A DNA stretch of 16,253 nucleotides from DASYHS01 sp035998295 (GCF_035998295.1 NZ_DASYHS010000094.1:1-16253), one strand, 5' to 3'; positions 1 to 8,447 are shown, counted from the first letter of the stretch. Made by a program: numbers and translations. Notes: generated from the sequence alone by a model not told the origin.

Positions 1-1590
1 AAGGTCGCCGACGCGCGGACCGAGGCGGCGGCGCTCGGCGCGGACCTCGTGGTGTATTCGGAGCTGGTCGTGTCGGGCTACCCGCCCGAGGACCTGGTGA
101 TGAAGCCGTTCTTCACGGCCTCGGTGCGCGCCGCCGTCGAGGATCTCGCCTCCACCACCGCGGACGGCGGCCCGGCGATGCTGGTGACGGCGCCCTGGGC
201 CGAGGACGGCAAGGTCTACAACGCGGCCCTGCTGCTCGACGGCGGCCGGATCGCGGCCGTGCGCTACAAGAACGAGCTGCCGAACTACGGCGTCTTCGAC
301 GAGAAGCGCGTCTTCGCGTCCGGCCCGGTCCAGGGCCCGGTCAATTTCCGCGACGTCCGCCTGGGCGTGCTGATCTGCGAGGACATGTGGAAGCCCGACG
401 TGGCGGAGACGCAGTCGGAATGCGGGGCCGAGATCCTGGTCGTGCCCAACGGCAGCCCGTTCGAGACCGACAAGCAGGACGCGCGCCTGAACCTCGCGGT
501 CGCGCGGGTCACCGAGACGGAACTGCCGCTGATCTACGTCAACCAGGTCGGCGGCCAGGACGAGCTGGTGTTCGACGGCAGCTCCTTCGTGCTGGGCGCC
601 GACCGCAAGCTCGCGGCCCAGGCCGCGGGATGGCGCGAGCAGGTGATGCTGACCCGCTGGGAGCGCCGGGACGGCGGCTGGGCCTGCGTCGAGGCCGAGA
701 CGGCGAAGCCGTCGGAGGGGCTGGAGGCGATCTACCAGGCGATGGTGCTGGGCCTGCGCGACTATGTCGGCAAGAACCGCTTCCCGGGCGTGCTGATCGG
801 GATGTCGGGGGGCATCGACAGCGCGCTCTCGGCCGCGGTCGCGGTCGACGCGCTGGGCGCGGAGCGGGTCCACTGCGTGATGATGCCGTCGCCCTACACC
901 TCGCGCGAGAGCCTGGAGGACGCGGCGGAGGCGGCCCGCCTGCTCGGCGCGCGGCTCGACACGGTCGCGATCGAGCCGGCGATGGACGCGTTCTCGCGCA
1001 TGCTGGCCCCGGCCTTCGCCGGCCATGCGCCGGGCATCACGGAGGAGAACCTGCAGTCGCGCGCGCGCGGGATGACGCTGATGGCGCTGTCGAACAAGTT
1101 CGGCGGCATGGTGCTCTCCACCGGCAACAAGTCCGAGATGTCGGTCGGCTACGCGACGCTGTACGGGGACATGTGCGGCGGCTACTCGGTGCTGAAGGAC
1201 GTCTATAAGACCACGGTCTACGCGCTGTCGCACTGGCGCAACGAGACCCTGCCCGACGGCGCCCTCGGCCCGGCCGGCAGGGTCGTGCCCGAGCGCATCA
1301 TCACCAAGGCGCCGACCGCGGAGCTGAAGCCGAACCAGACCGACCAGGACTCCCTGCCGCCGTACGACGTGCTCGACGACATCCTGCAATGCCTGGTCGA
1401 GCACGACCTCGGCATCGCCGAGATCGTCGCGCGCGGCCATCCGAAGGAGCTGGTGGACCAGGTCTGGCGCATGCTCGACCGCGCCGAGTACAAGCGCCGC
1501 CAGGCCCCGCCGGGAGTGAAGATCACGCGCCGCAGCTTCGGCAAGGACCGGCGCTACCCCATCACCAACGGCTTCACGTCGCTGATCTGA
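1..1590 (+). CDS. nadE: Glutamine-dependent NAD+ synthase (5' truncated by window edge)
   Basis: Makes NAD+ from deamido-NAD+ (nicotinic acid adenine dinucleotide), ATP and glutamine, the last step of NAD+ synthesis in the cytoplasm. The frame is open from base 1, so the start codon lies outside the window; 529 residues are visible and perhaps 25 are missing. The N-terminal half is a nitrilase-type glutaminase whose Glu-Lys-Cys triad can be placed at visible residues E21 (in YSELVVSGYPPED), K90 (RYKNELPNYG) and C126 (VLICEDMW). The C-terminal half is the synthetase, with the PP-loop SGGIDS at residues 269-274 and the STGNKSE segment. This two-domain form uses glutamine rather than free ammonia. 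gltX begins 11 bases after its stop, so the two are probably co-transcribed. No frameshift or missing key residue is seen. Confidence 0.96.
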   Translation, partial: KVADARTEAAALGADLVVYSELVVSGYPPEDLVMKPFFTASVRAAVEDLASTTADGGPAMLVTAPWAEDGKVYNAALLLDGGRIAAVRYKNELPNYGVFDEKRVFASGPVQGPVNFRDVRLGVLICEDMWKPDVAETQSECGAEILVVPNGSPFETDKQDARLNLAVARVTETELPLIYVNQVGGQDELVFDGSSFVLGADRKLAAQAAGWREQVMLTRWERRDGGWACVEAETAKPSEGLEAIYQAMVLGLRDYVGKNRFPGVLIGMSGGIDSALSAAVAVDALGAERVHCVMMPSPYTSRESLEDAAEAARLLGARLDTVAIEPAMDAFSRMLAPAFAGHAPGITEENLQSRARGMTLMALSNKFGGMVLSTGNKSEMSVGYATLYGDMCGGYSVLKDVYKTTVYALSHWRNETLPDGALGPAGRVVPERIITKAPTAELKPNQTDQDSLPPYDVLDDILQCLVEHDLGIAEIVARGHPKELVDQVWRMLDRAEYKRRQAPPGVKITRRSFGKDRRYPITNGFTSLI

Positions 1591-1601
1591 GCCGGCATCC
1601 G

Positions 1602-2942
1602 ATGATCGCAGTCCGCTTCGCCCCGAGCCCGACCGGCCGCCTCCATGTCGGCAACGTCCGGCTCGCCCTCGTCAACTGGCTGTTCGCCCGCAGGCATGGC
1701 GGCAGCTTCCTGCTGCGCCTCGACGACACCGACCTGGAGCGCTCGCGCGAGGAATACGCCGACGGCATCGTCGAGGACATGCGCTGGCTCGGCCTGGAAT
1801 GGGACCGCTTCGCGCGCGAGAGCGACCGGATGGAGCGCTACGGGGACGCGGTAGCGCGCCTCAAGGCGGCCGGGCGGCTCTATCCCTGCTACGAGACCGC
1901 GGAGGAGCTGTCGCTGCGCCGCAAGAGCCTGGTGTCGCGCGGGCTTCCCCCGGTCTACGACCGGGCGGCGCTACGCCTGGACGAGGCCGGGCGCCGGCGG
2001 CTGGAGGCCGAGGGCCGGCGGCCCCATTGGCGCTTTCTGCTGGAGCACGGGGAGATCGCGTGGGACGACCTCGTGCGCGGGCCGCAGCGCTTCTCCGGCG
2101 GGGACCTCAGCGATCCGGTGCTGGTCCGCGAGGACGGCCGGCCGCTCTACACCCTGACCTCGGTCGTGGACGATGCCGACCTCGCGATCACCCACGTGAT
2201 CCGGGGCGAGGACCACGTCGCCAACACCGCGGTGCAGATCCAGCTCTGGCAGGCGCTGGGCGTGCCGGTGCCGGGCTTCGCGCATCTGCCGCTGCTGGCG
2301 GACGCGAGCGGGCAGGGGCTGTCCAAGCGGCTCGGCAGCCTGTCGGTCGCGAGCCTGCGCGAGGACGGGATCGAGCCGATGGCGCTCGCGAGCCTGCTGG
2401 CCAAGCTCGGCACCTCCGACCCGGTCGAGCCGCGCGCCTCGCTGGACGCGCTGGCGGCGGAGTTCGACCTGTCCAAGGTGTCGCGCGCGACCGCGAAGTT
2501 CGACCCGGCGGAGCTGGAGCGCCTGAACGCGCGCCTGATCCACGCGATGAGTTTCGAGGACGCGGCGCCGCGCCTGGCGGCCGTGGGGGTCGGGGCGGGA
2601 GCGGACGCGGCGTTCTGGGAGGCCGTGCGCCCGAACCTGTCGCGCATGTCGGACGCGCTGGACTGGTGGCAGGTCGCTCGCGCGCCGATCCGCCCAGTGA
2701 TCGAGGATGCCGGCTTCGCGGCCGAGGCGGCGCGCCTGCTGCCGCCCGAGCCCTGGAGCGAGGAGACCTGGGGGGCCTGGACCGCGGCCGTGAAGGAGGC
2801 GACCGGGCGCAAGGGCAAGGCGCTGTTCCTGCCGCTGCGCCTGGCGCTGACCGGGCGCGAGCATGGACCGGAACTGCGCAATCTGCTACCCCTGGTCGGC
2901 CGTGAGCGCGCCGCCGCGCGGCTGGCCGGCGAGACCGCCTGA
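1602..2942 (+). CDS. gltX: Glutamyl-tRNA synthetase
   Basis: Class I aminoacyl-tRNA synthetase that attaches glutamate to tRNA(Glu). In bacteria that make Gln-tRNA by amidation, such an enzyme may also charge tRNA(Gln). The 446-residue product opens with the catalytic signature RFAPSPTGRLHVGN (the HIGH box is HVGN, residues 15-18) and has the second ATP motif as LSKR at 240-243, within GQGLSKRLGS. The connecting segment with TSVVDDADLAITHVIRGEDH is typical of GluRS. The C-terminal third is the helical anticodon-binding part, ending in short motifs like GRKGKALFLPLRLALTG. It is slightly shorter than the usual 465-500 residues. Many alphaproteobacteria carry two GluRS genes, so a second copy may exist elsewhere. 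The start ATG is set by homology at the family N-terminus; the ribosome binding site is weak, which fits coupling to nadE just upstream. Confidence 0.95.
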   Translation: MIAVRFAPSPTGRLHVGNVRLALVNWLFARRHGGSFLLRLDDTDLERSREEYADGIVEDMRWLGLEWDRFARESDRMERYGDAVARLKAAGRLYPCYETAEELSLRRKSLVSRGLPPVYDRAALRLDEAGRRRLEAEGRRPHWRFLLEHGEIAWDDLVRGPQRFSGGDLSDPVLVREDGRPLYTLTSVVDDADLAITHVIRGEDHVANTAVQIQLWQALGVPVPGFAHLPLLADASGQGLSKRLGSLSVASLREDGIEPMALASLLAKLGTSDPVEPRASLDALAAEFDLSKVSRATAKFDPAELERLNARLIHAMSFEDAAPRLAAVGVGAGADAAFWEAVRPNLSRMSDALDWWQVARAPIRPVIEDAGFAAEAARLLPPEPWSEETWGAWTAAVKEATGRKGKALFLPLRLALTGREHGPELRNLLPLVGRERAAARLAGETA

Positions 2943-2950
2943 CCCCTCAC

Positions 2951-3004
2951 CCTCTCGCCGCAGATGCGGCGGGCCCCTCCCTCTCCCGCCTTGCGGGAGA
3001 GGGG
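2951..3004. repeat. REP-like double hairpin between gltX and cysS
   Basis: The 90-base gap between gltX and cysS holds two adjacent hairpins. The first has arms at 2956-2961 and 2966-2971 around an AGAT loop. The second is a perfect 11-bp stem, 2979-2989 paired with 2993-3003, closed by a 3-base loop; its arm reads CCCTCTCCCGC. CCCTCTCCCGC/GCGGGAGAGGG palindromes are scattered between genes in many alphaproteobacterial genomes, so this is probably one copy of a REP-type intergenic repeat. There is no T-tract after the stem, so it is not a normal terminator. It may still stabilise or attenuate the gltX-cysS message. Only one copy is seen in this window, so repetitiveness is inferred from general knowledge. 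Confidence 0.6.
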
Positions 3005-3032
3005 CGGTAAAGACGAGAGAAATCCCGTGCCG

Positions 3033-4406
<1,374 letters not shown>

Positions 4407-4424
4407 GGGTTTCGCCGGCGGGCT

Positions 4425-4934
4425 TCAGGAAACCGGAGGCGGATGCAGCCGCGTGTCCAGCGCGAAGCGTTCCTGCGCGTGCGGCGCATAGGCGCCGGCG
4501 GCCATCGACGCGACGAAGACCAGGTTCCAGCTATGGGATGAAACCGCACTCGGGAACAGGACGAATTTGTGCCGGTGGAGCAGGTCGTCCCCGAACTGCT
4601 GCTGGCCGGCGCCGGGAACGCCGGGCCGGAGCCAGTTGGGGTTGGGGACGGCGTCCGGCGTGACGACGCGGACGCTCGCCGGATCGGTCACGGTAAGCGA
4701 CGTCAGCACGTGCGGGACGGTATCCAGCGCCGGGAAACCTTTGTGCACCGCGACTTCCAGAATGGCGGTCGACGGGTCGATGGAACAGTAGACGGCACGG
4801 ACGCCTCTGCTGTTCCACCGGCCGCCGGCCAGATAGGCTCCCTCGCCGCTGTCCCATGTCGCGCCGTGCCGGGCCTGGTCCAGGCGCCATGCCATCAGTT
4901 CGCCGGTGCCCAGCGGCGGCGGCAGAGGCGTCAC
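4425..4934 (-). CDS. RES-domain toxin (NAD+-degrading family)
   Basis: Toxin half of a type II RES/Xre toxin-antitoxin pair, 169 residues. Characterised RES toxins (for example MbcT of Mycobacterium tuberculosis) deplete cellular NAD+. The RES hallmarks are visible: R17 in AWRLDQ, Y34 followed by GGRWNSRG (37-44), Y49, E60 in STAILEVAVHKG, and S129 in LFPSAV. Arg, Glu and Ser give the domain its name, and none is missing, so the toxin is probably active. The GTG start is chosen because it overlaps the antitoxin stop as GTGA, the classic coupled arrangement; an open frame continues upstream to 5054 but only inside the antitoxin gene. It lies on the opposite strand to its housekeeping neighbours, which suggests an accessory insertion between cysS and cimA. 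The exact chemistry (hydrolysis or phosphorolysis) cannot be told from sequence. Confidence 0.87.
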   Translation of the reverse strand: MTPLPPPLGTGELMAWRLDQARHGATWDSGEGAYLAGGRWNSRGVRAVYCSIDPSTAILEVAVHKGFPALDTVPHVLTSLTVTDPASVRVVTPDAVPNPNWLRPGVPGAGQQQFGDDLLHRHKFVLFPSAVSSHSWNLVFVASMAAGAYAPHAQERFALDTRLHPPPVS

Positions 4935-5410
4935 GCGTAGACGCCGTATTCGAGGCGCGTCAGGAACTGCTCGACCATCTCGACGCCTGCCGGGGTCGCC
5001 AGAAGGTCTATCGGCCGACGCTGATCCAGGCCAGTCGCCGGCCGGTTGAGCCACCGTTCCGCTTCTTCCTGGGTCCCGAACACCTCGGTCGCCCTGGCGA
5101 GGATCTCGGCGAACTTCCAGGTCCGCCCGCTCTGCTCGAGATTGAGGGGCTTCATCGGGGCGGTCTTCCGGCGCTGGAAGGTACGCAGGCTCATGCCGAT
5201 CGCCTTTTCGAGGGAGTCCCTCTTGAGGATCACCAGAGTGCCCATCAGGTGGTCCAGCGCCCTGCCCGGAAGCCCCCTGACGAGCATCTCGTGGGCGTCG
5301 AGGAAGGTTTCCGGCGCATCCCGGAGCACCGGTGTGCCGCCGAGCAGCGTCACGACCCGCTGCATCTCCCGCGAGCCGGCCCGTGCCTTGCGTTCAGCAG
5401 CGCCAGTCAT
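4931..5410 (-). CDS. Xre/MbcA/ParS-type antitoxin (DUF2384)
   Basis: Antitoxin partner of the RES toxin, 159 residues. The middle part (about 45-85, from GLPGRALDHLMG through SLEKAIGMSLRTFQRRK) looks like the Xre-type helix-turn-helix. The C-terminal part (about 98-159) is the MbcA/ParS toxin-binding domain, shown by WKFAEILARATEVFG, then EEAERWLNRPATGLD, then PIDLLATPAGVEMVEQFLTRLEYGVYA. These proteins neutralise the toxin by covering its active site and usually repress their own operon. The start is well supported: AGGAG (5416-5420 on the plus map) sits 5 bases before the ATG. The stop overlaps the toxin GTG start by 4 bases. A perfect inverted repeat directly upstream is the likely operator. 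The antitoxin is transcribed away from cimA, with 157 bases between the two starts. Confidence 0.88.
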   Translation of the reverse strand: MTGAAERKARAGSREMQRVVTLLGGTPVLRDAPETFLDAHEMLVRGLPGRALDHLMGTLVILKRDSLEKAIGMSLRTFQRRKTAPMKPLNLEQSGRTWKFAEILARATEVFGTQEEAERWLNRPATGLDQRRPIDLLATPAGVEMVEQFLTRLEYGVYA

Positions 5411-5420
5411 TCATGCTCCT

Positions 5421-5451
5421 GTCAGGTGTCGCTGAAAATGTGACACCTGAC
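5421..5451. promoter_or_regulatory. Putative operator: perfect 10-bp inverted repeat of the TA operon
   Basis: GTCAGGTGTC (5421-5430) and its exact reverse complement GACACCTGAC (5442-5451) are separated by 11 bases. The repeat lies 11 bases before the antitoxin start. It covers the predicted -10 box and the likely transcription start, where a bound antitoxin or toxin-antitoxin complex would block RNA polymerase. A perfect 20-base match in such a place is unlikely by chance. Assignment to the Xre antitoxin is inferred from position and from autoregulation being usual in this family. Confidence 0.7.
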
Positions 5452-5465
5452 GTGACCGGTTTCAA
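5437..5465 (-). promoter_or_regulatory. Putative sigma70-type promoter of the RES/Xre operon
   Basis: Reading the minus strand, TTGAAA (5465-5460) is followed after 17 bases by CACATT (5442-5437). The -35 box is good (5 of 6 matches to TTGACA) and the -10 is weak (3 of 6), which would suit a low-level, tightly repressed promoter. The predicted start near 5430 leaves a leader of about 20 bases that contains the AGGAG. The adjoining inverted repeat overlaps the -10 box. Confidence 0.45.
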
Positions 5466-5505
5466 GCATCGTCGCCCCGGCGTTCCCCTGCGCATCCGAT
5501 TGTGC

Positions 5506-5531
5506 TATCGCTGCGCTCCCGCCGCGGGAGC
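5506..5531 (+). promoter_or_regulatory. Possible -10 element and leader hairpin of cimA-trmJ
   Basis: TGTGCTATCG at 5501-5510 resembles an extended -10 box as often seen in G+C-rich alphaproteobacteria, with TATCGC at 5506-5511. The matching -35 position (5483-5488, TTCCCC) is poor. Just downstream a 6-bp hairpin (GCTCCC 5515-5520, GGGAGC 5526-5531) would lie in the leader. This is the only plausible promoter I see in the 157 bases between the antitoxin and cimA starts. Confidence 0.3.
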
Positions 5532-5567
5532 CGCCGGCCGGTTCCGCGGGGACGAGCGGAGACGGGC

Positions 5568-7166
5568 ATGGGCGAGCGCATCTATCTCTACGACACCACC
5601 CTGCGCGACGGCGCGCAGACCCAGGGCGTGGATTTCTCGGTCGCGGACAAGATCGCGATCGCGCAGGAGCTCGACCGTCTCGGCATCGACTACGTCGAGG
5701 GCGGCTGGCCCGGGGCGAACCCGACCGACGACGGCTTCTTCGCGGCCCCGCCCAGGCTGGCCCATGCGAGGCTGACCGCGTTCGGCATGACCCGGCGCCC
5801 CGGCCGCAGCGCCGCCAACGATCCCGGCCTGAACGCGCTGCTGGACGCCGAGTGCGGCGCGGTCTGCCTGGTCGGCAAGACCTGGGACTTCCATGTCGAC
5901 GTGGCGCTCGGCATCGCGCGCGAGGAGAACGTGGCGCTGATCCGCGACAGCGTCGCCGCCGCGCGCGAGCGCAAGGGCGAGGCGCTGTTCGACGCCGAGC
6001 ATTTCTTCGACGGCTACAAGGCCAACCCCGCCTACGCGCTCGCCTGCGTCGAGGCGGCGGCCGAGGCCGGCGCGCGCTGGGTCGTGCTGTGCGACACCAA
6101 CGGCGGCACGCTGCCGCACGAGGTTGAGGCGATCGTGGCCGAGGTGGCGGCCCGCATCCCCGGGGAGCGGCTCGGCATCCACACCCATGACGACACCGGC
6201 AACGCCGTCGCCAACAGCCTCGCCGCCGTGCGCGCCGGCGTGCGCATGGTGCAGGGCACGCTGAACGGGCTCGGCGAGCGCTGCGGCAACGCCAACCTCG
6301 TCACGCTGCTGCCGACCCTGATGCTGAAGATGGGTTTCGAGACCGGCGTCCCGGCCGGGGGGCTGAAGCGCCTGACCCCGGCCAGCCGCTTCCTCGACGA
6401 GCGGCTGAACCGCGCACCCGACCGCCACGCCGCCTATGTCGGCGAGAACGCCTTCGCGCACAAGGGCGGCCTGCACGTCTCGGCGGTCGAGAAGGACCCG
6501 GCCAGCTACGAGCATATCGACCCCGCCACGGTCGGCAACGCGCGCCGCATCCTCGTCTCCGACCAGGCCGGCCGGTCCAACGTGCTGGCCCGGCTGCGCG
6601 AGGTCGGGATCGAGGTCGATCCGGCGGACCCCCGCATCGGCGACCTCGTCGAGCTGCTGAAGCGCAAGGAATACGAGGGCTACGCCTATGACGGCGCGGA
6701 GGCGAGCTTCGAGCTGCTGGCGCGCCGGACGCTGGACGAGGTGCCGGACCATTTCCGCCTGACCTCGTTCCGCGTCATCGACGAGCGGCGCTGGAGCGCG
6801 CGCGGCGAGCTGGTCACCCTGTCCGAGGCGACGATCAAGGTCGAGGTCGGCGGCGAGGCGGTGATGACCGTGGCCGACGGCAACGGGCCGGTCAACGCGC
6901 TGGACGTGGCGCTGCGCAAGGCGCTGACCCCGATCCACCCGATCCTCGCGGACATGCGCCTCGTCGACTACAAGGTCCGCATCCTGACGCCCGGCGAGGG
7001 CACCAAGGCCATCACCCGCGTCATGATCGAGAGCGCCGACGGCCAGGGCAGCCGCTGGACCACGGTCGGCGTCTCGGCCAACGTCATCGACGCCTCCTAC
7101 AACGCGCTGCACGACGCGATCACCTACCGGCTGTATCGCGAGGGCCTGGGGCGGGCCGCGTCGTGA
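5568..7166 (+). CDS. cimA: Citramalate synthase
   Basis: Condenses pyruvate and acetyl-CoA to (R)-citramalate, the first step of the threonine-independent route to 2-oxobutyrate and isoleucine. The 532-residue product belongs to the DRE-TIM metallolyase (LeuA-like) family. Near the N-terminus is YDTTLRDGAQTQGVDFS with the metal-binding and catalytic R13-D14; the metal-binding histidines are H205 and H207 in GIHTHDDTGNAVANS, followed by LNGLGERCGNANL. The C-terminal region (from about 390) matches the LeuA-type allosteric domain, expected to bind a feedback inhibitor such as isoleucine. The DGAQTQG variant and the GGWPGANPTDDGFF segment favour citramalate synthase over isopropylmalate or homocitrate synthase. 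The start ATG has GGAG 6 bases upstream. The stop overlaps the trmJ start (GTGA). Confidence 0.9.
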   Translation: MGERIYLYDTTLRDGAQTQGVDFSVADKIAIAQELDRLGIDYVEGGWPGANPTDDGFFAAPPRLAHARLTAFGMTRRPGRSAANDPGLNALLDAECGAVCLVGKTWDFHVDVALGIAREENVALIRDSVAAARERKGEALFDAEHFFDGYKANPAYALACVEAAAEAGARWVVLCDTNGGTLPHEVEAIVAEVAARIPGERLGIHTHDDTGNAVANSLAAVRAGVRMVQGTLNGLGERCGNANLVTLLPTLMLKMGFETGVPAGGLKRLTPASRFLDERLNRAPDRHAAYVGENAFAHKGGLHVSAVEKDPASYEHIDPATVGNARRILVSDQAGRSNVLARLREVGIEVDPADPRIGDLVELLKRKEYEGYAYDGAEASFELLARRTLDEVPDHFRLTSFRVIDERRWSARGELVTLSEATIKVEVGGEAVMTVADGNGPVNALDVALRKALTPIHPILADMRLVDYKVRILTPGEGTKAITRVMIESADGQGSRWTTVGVSANVIDASYNALHDAITYRLYREGLGRAAS

Positions 7167-7939
7167 CCTCCGGCAGCAACCCGACGCGGCCGTCCGTGCT
7201 GGGCGGCCCGGCCGTGATCCTGGTCGACCCGCAGCTCGGCGAGAACATCGGGGCGGCGGCGCGCGCGATGCTGAACTGCGGCCTGACCGACCTGCGCCTG
7301 GTGCGCCCGCGCGACGGCTGGCCGAACGAGCGCGCGGTCGCGTCCGCCTCGGGCGCCACCGAGGTGCTGGACCGCGCGCGCCTGTTCGAGCGCGTCGAGG
7401 ACGCGGTCGCCGACCTGCGCTTCGTGCTCGCGACCACCTCGCGCGAGCGCGGCCAGATCAAGCGCATCCTCACCCCGCGCGTGGCTGCGGCCGAGATGCG
7501 CCTGCGCTGGGACAGGGACGAGCCGTCGGGCGTGATGTTCGGGCCGGAGCGGACCGGCCTGTTCAACGATGACATCGCGCTGGCCGACGCCGTGCTCAGC
7601 GTGCCGCTCAACCCCGCGTTCAGCTCGCTCAACCTCGCCCAGGCGGTGCTGCTGATCGGGTATGAATGGTTCCAGACCGCGGCGGCCGTGCCCGAGCGCA
7701 CGATGCATCTGGGCCAGACCCGCCCGGCCTCCAAGGCGGAACTCCACAATCTGTTCGAGCACCTGGAGGCCGAGCTGGACGCGTGCGGCTTCTTCTCGAC
7801 CCCGGACAAGCGCCCGTCGATGGTGCGCAACATCCGCAACCTGTTCCAGCGCGCGGAGATGACCGAGCAGGAGGTCCGCACCTTCCACGGCATCCTCGCC
7901 GGCCTGACCGGCCGCCGCAAGCCGCCCGCGAGGGACTGA
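7163..7939 (+). CDS. trmJ: tRNA (cytidine/uridine-32-2'-O)-methyltransferase, TrmH/SPOUT family
   Basis: SAM-dependent methyltransferase of the TrmH group in the SPOUT superfamily. The closest fit is TrmJ, which methylates the ribose of nucleotide 32 in the tRNA anticodon loop. The three SPOUT motifs are clear: GENIGAAARAM (26-36), MFGPERTGL (125-133) and VPLNPAFSSLNLAQA (147-161), the last forming part of the knotted SAM pocket. A C-terminal helical extension (about 190-250) with KRPSMVRNIRNLFQRAEMTEQEVRTFHGIL is characteristic of TrmJ rather than TrmL. Length is 258 residues, normal for the family. The GTG start overlaps the cimA stop by 4 bases, indicating translational coupling, although the two jobs are unrelated. 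Confidence 0.88.
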   Translation: MTSGSNPTRPSVLGGPAVILVDPQLGENIGAAARAMLNCGLTDLRLVRPRDGWPNERAVASASGATEVLDRARLFERVEDAVADLRFVLATTSRERGQIKRILTPRVAAAEMRLRWDRDEPSGVMFGPERTGLFNDDIALADAVLSVPLNPAFSSLNLAQAVLLIGYEWFQTAAAVPERTMHLGQTRPASKAELHNLFEHLEAELDACGFFSTPDKRPSMVRNIRNLFQRAEMTEQEVRTFHGILAGLTGRRKPPARD

Positions 7940-8004
7940 AGCCATCCGGCACCGTCTTGGTACTCCGATTGCTGTATCGGGTCGTATGACGGTCGGGGGT
8001 TTGG

Positions 8005-8262
8005 ATGTCCTTAGCAAAATTCACGTTCTACCTGGGTCGCGCCTTGGGTGCGTTGCAAAATGCACCCCATCCTGCGAATGGCGGGTGCGGAATTGAGACG
8101 GCCGGCACGCTGCTGGCCGATGCGCAGGACATCCTGGAGCGCGCCGCCGAGCGGGCCGAGGCCGAGGGCAGGGAGCGCATGGCGGGGGAATTGCGGGAGG
8201 CGGCCGACCTGGCGTTCGAGGCGGCGCGGCTCGCCTCGAACGCCCGCAGGGAGGCGGGCTGA
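8005..8262 (+). CDS. Small hypothetical protein (85 aa)
   Basis: I do not recognise this product. It begins MSLAKFTFYLGRALGALQNA, continues with a Pro/Gly/Cys-containing linker (NAPHPANGGCGIE), and ends in a long Ala/Glu/Arg-rich helix (about 33-85) that may form an amphipathic or coiled-coil structure. There is no signal peptide or clear membrane segment. The first 30 codons use many A/T-ending codons (TTA, AAA, CAA, AAT, ATT), unlike the G/C-ending codons of the rest and of all neighbours, so either the N-terminus is young or the true start is further in. The ribosome binding site is only a G-run before the ATG. It sits between trmJ and the rpsD promoter on the same strand. It may be a real small gene, but a chance frame in G+C-rich DNA is possible. 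Confidence 0.45.
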   Translation: MSLAKFTFYLGRALGALQNAPHPANGGCGIETAGTLLADAQDILERAAERAEAEGRERMAGELREAADLAFEAARLASNARREAG

Positions 8263-8297
8263 TCTCTTCCGGAGCCCTGCGGAACGGCGCTCGGCGT

Positions 8298-8325
8298 TTG
8301 ACTTTCGGCCGATGGTCCGTATATT
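8298..8325 (+). promoter_or_regulatory. sigma70-type promoter of rpsD
   Basis: TTGACT (8298-8303) and TATATT (8320-8325) are separated by 16 bases, both five of six matches to the consensus. The A/T-rich -10 stands out sharply in this G+C-rich sequence. Transcription would start near 8332, giving a leader of about 115 bases before rpsD, in line with independent high expression of a ribosomal protein gene. Confidence 0.75.
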
Positions 8326-8331
8326 GCGCCC

Positions 8332-8447
8332 TTCACATCCCAGGAAGCGGGCGTGCCGTCTTTTCGCGCCCCGTTCCCGCGAGCACCGGGGAGTATCCCC
8401 GGCGTAGCGGATCGGACTGACTGGGACAACAAACCGAAAGCGGACCA
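8332..8447 (+). other. rpsD 5' leader with GC hairpin
   Basis: The predicted leader is long for a single ribosomal protein gene. It contains a 6-bp all-GC hairpin, CCGGGG (8386-8391) with CCCCGG (8397-8402) around AGTAT, and no T-tract, so it is not an ordinary terminator. The last 30 bases are purine-rich, with a weak GCGGA before the ATG. S4 represses its own translation through mRNA structures in other bacteria. Whether this leader does the same is inference; I cannot match it to a known element. Confidence 0.3.

Noticed and set aside
4408..4434. Inverted repeat GGTTTC/GAAACC between cysS and the toxin gene
   Set aside because: Only 6 bp with a 15-base loop, overlapping the toxin 3' end and lacking a T-tract; not convincing as a terminator.
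4935..5054. Longer RES toxin starting at 5054
   Set aside because: The added 40 residues lie inside the antitoxin gene and do not resemble RES proteins; the GTGA-coupled start is better.
5505..7112. Minus-strand open frame of 535 codons opposite cimA
   Set aside because: Mirror frame of a clear citramalate synthase; composition is that of an antisense shadow and there is no start region with a ribosome binding site.
8386..8402. Terminator in front of rpsD
   Set aside because: The hairpin has no T-tract and lies between a strong promoter and the gene, so it was noted only as leader structure.
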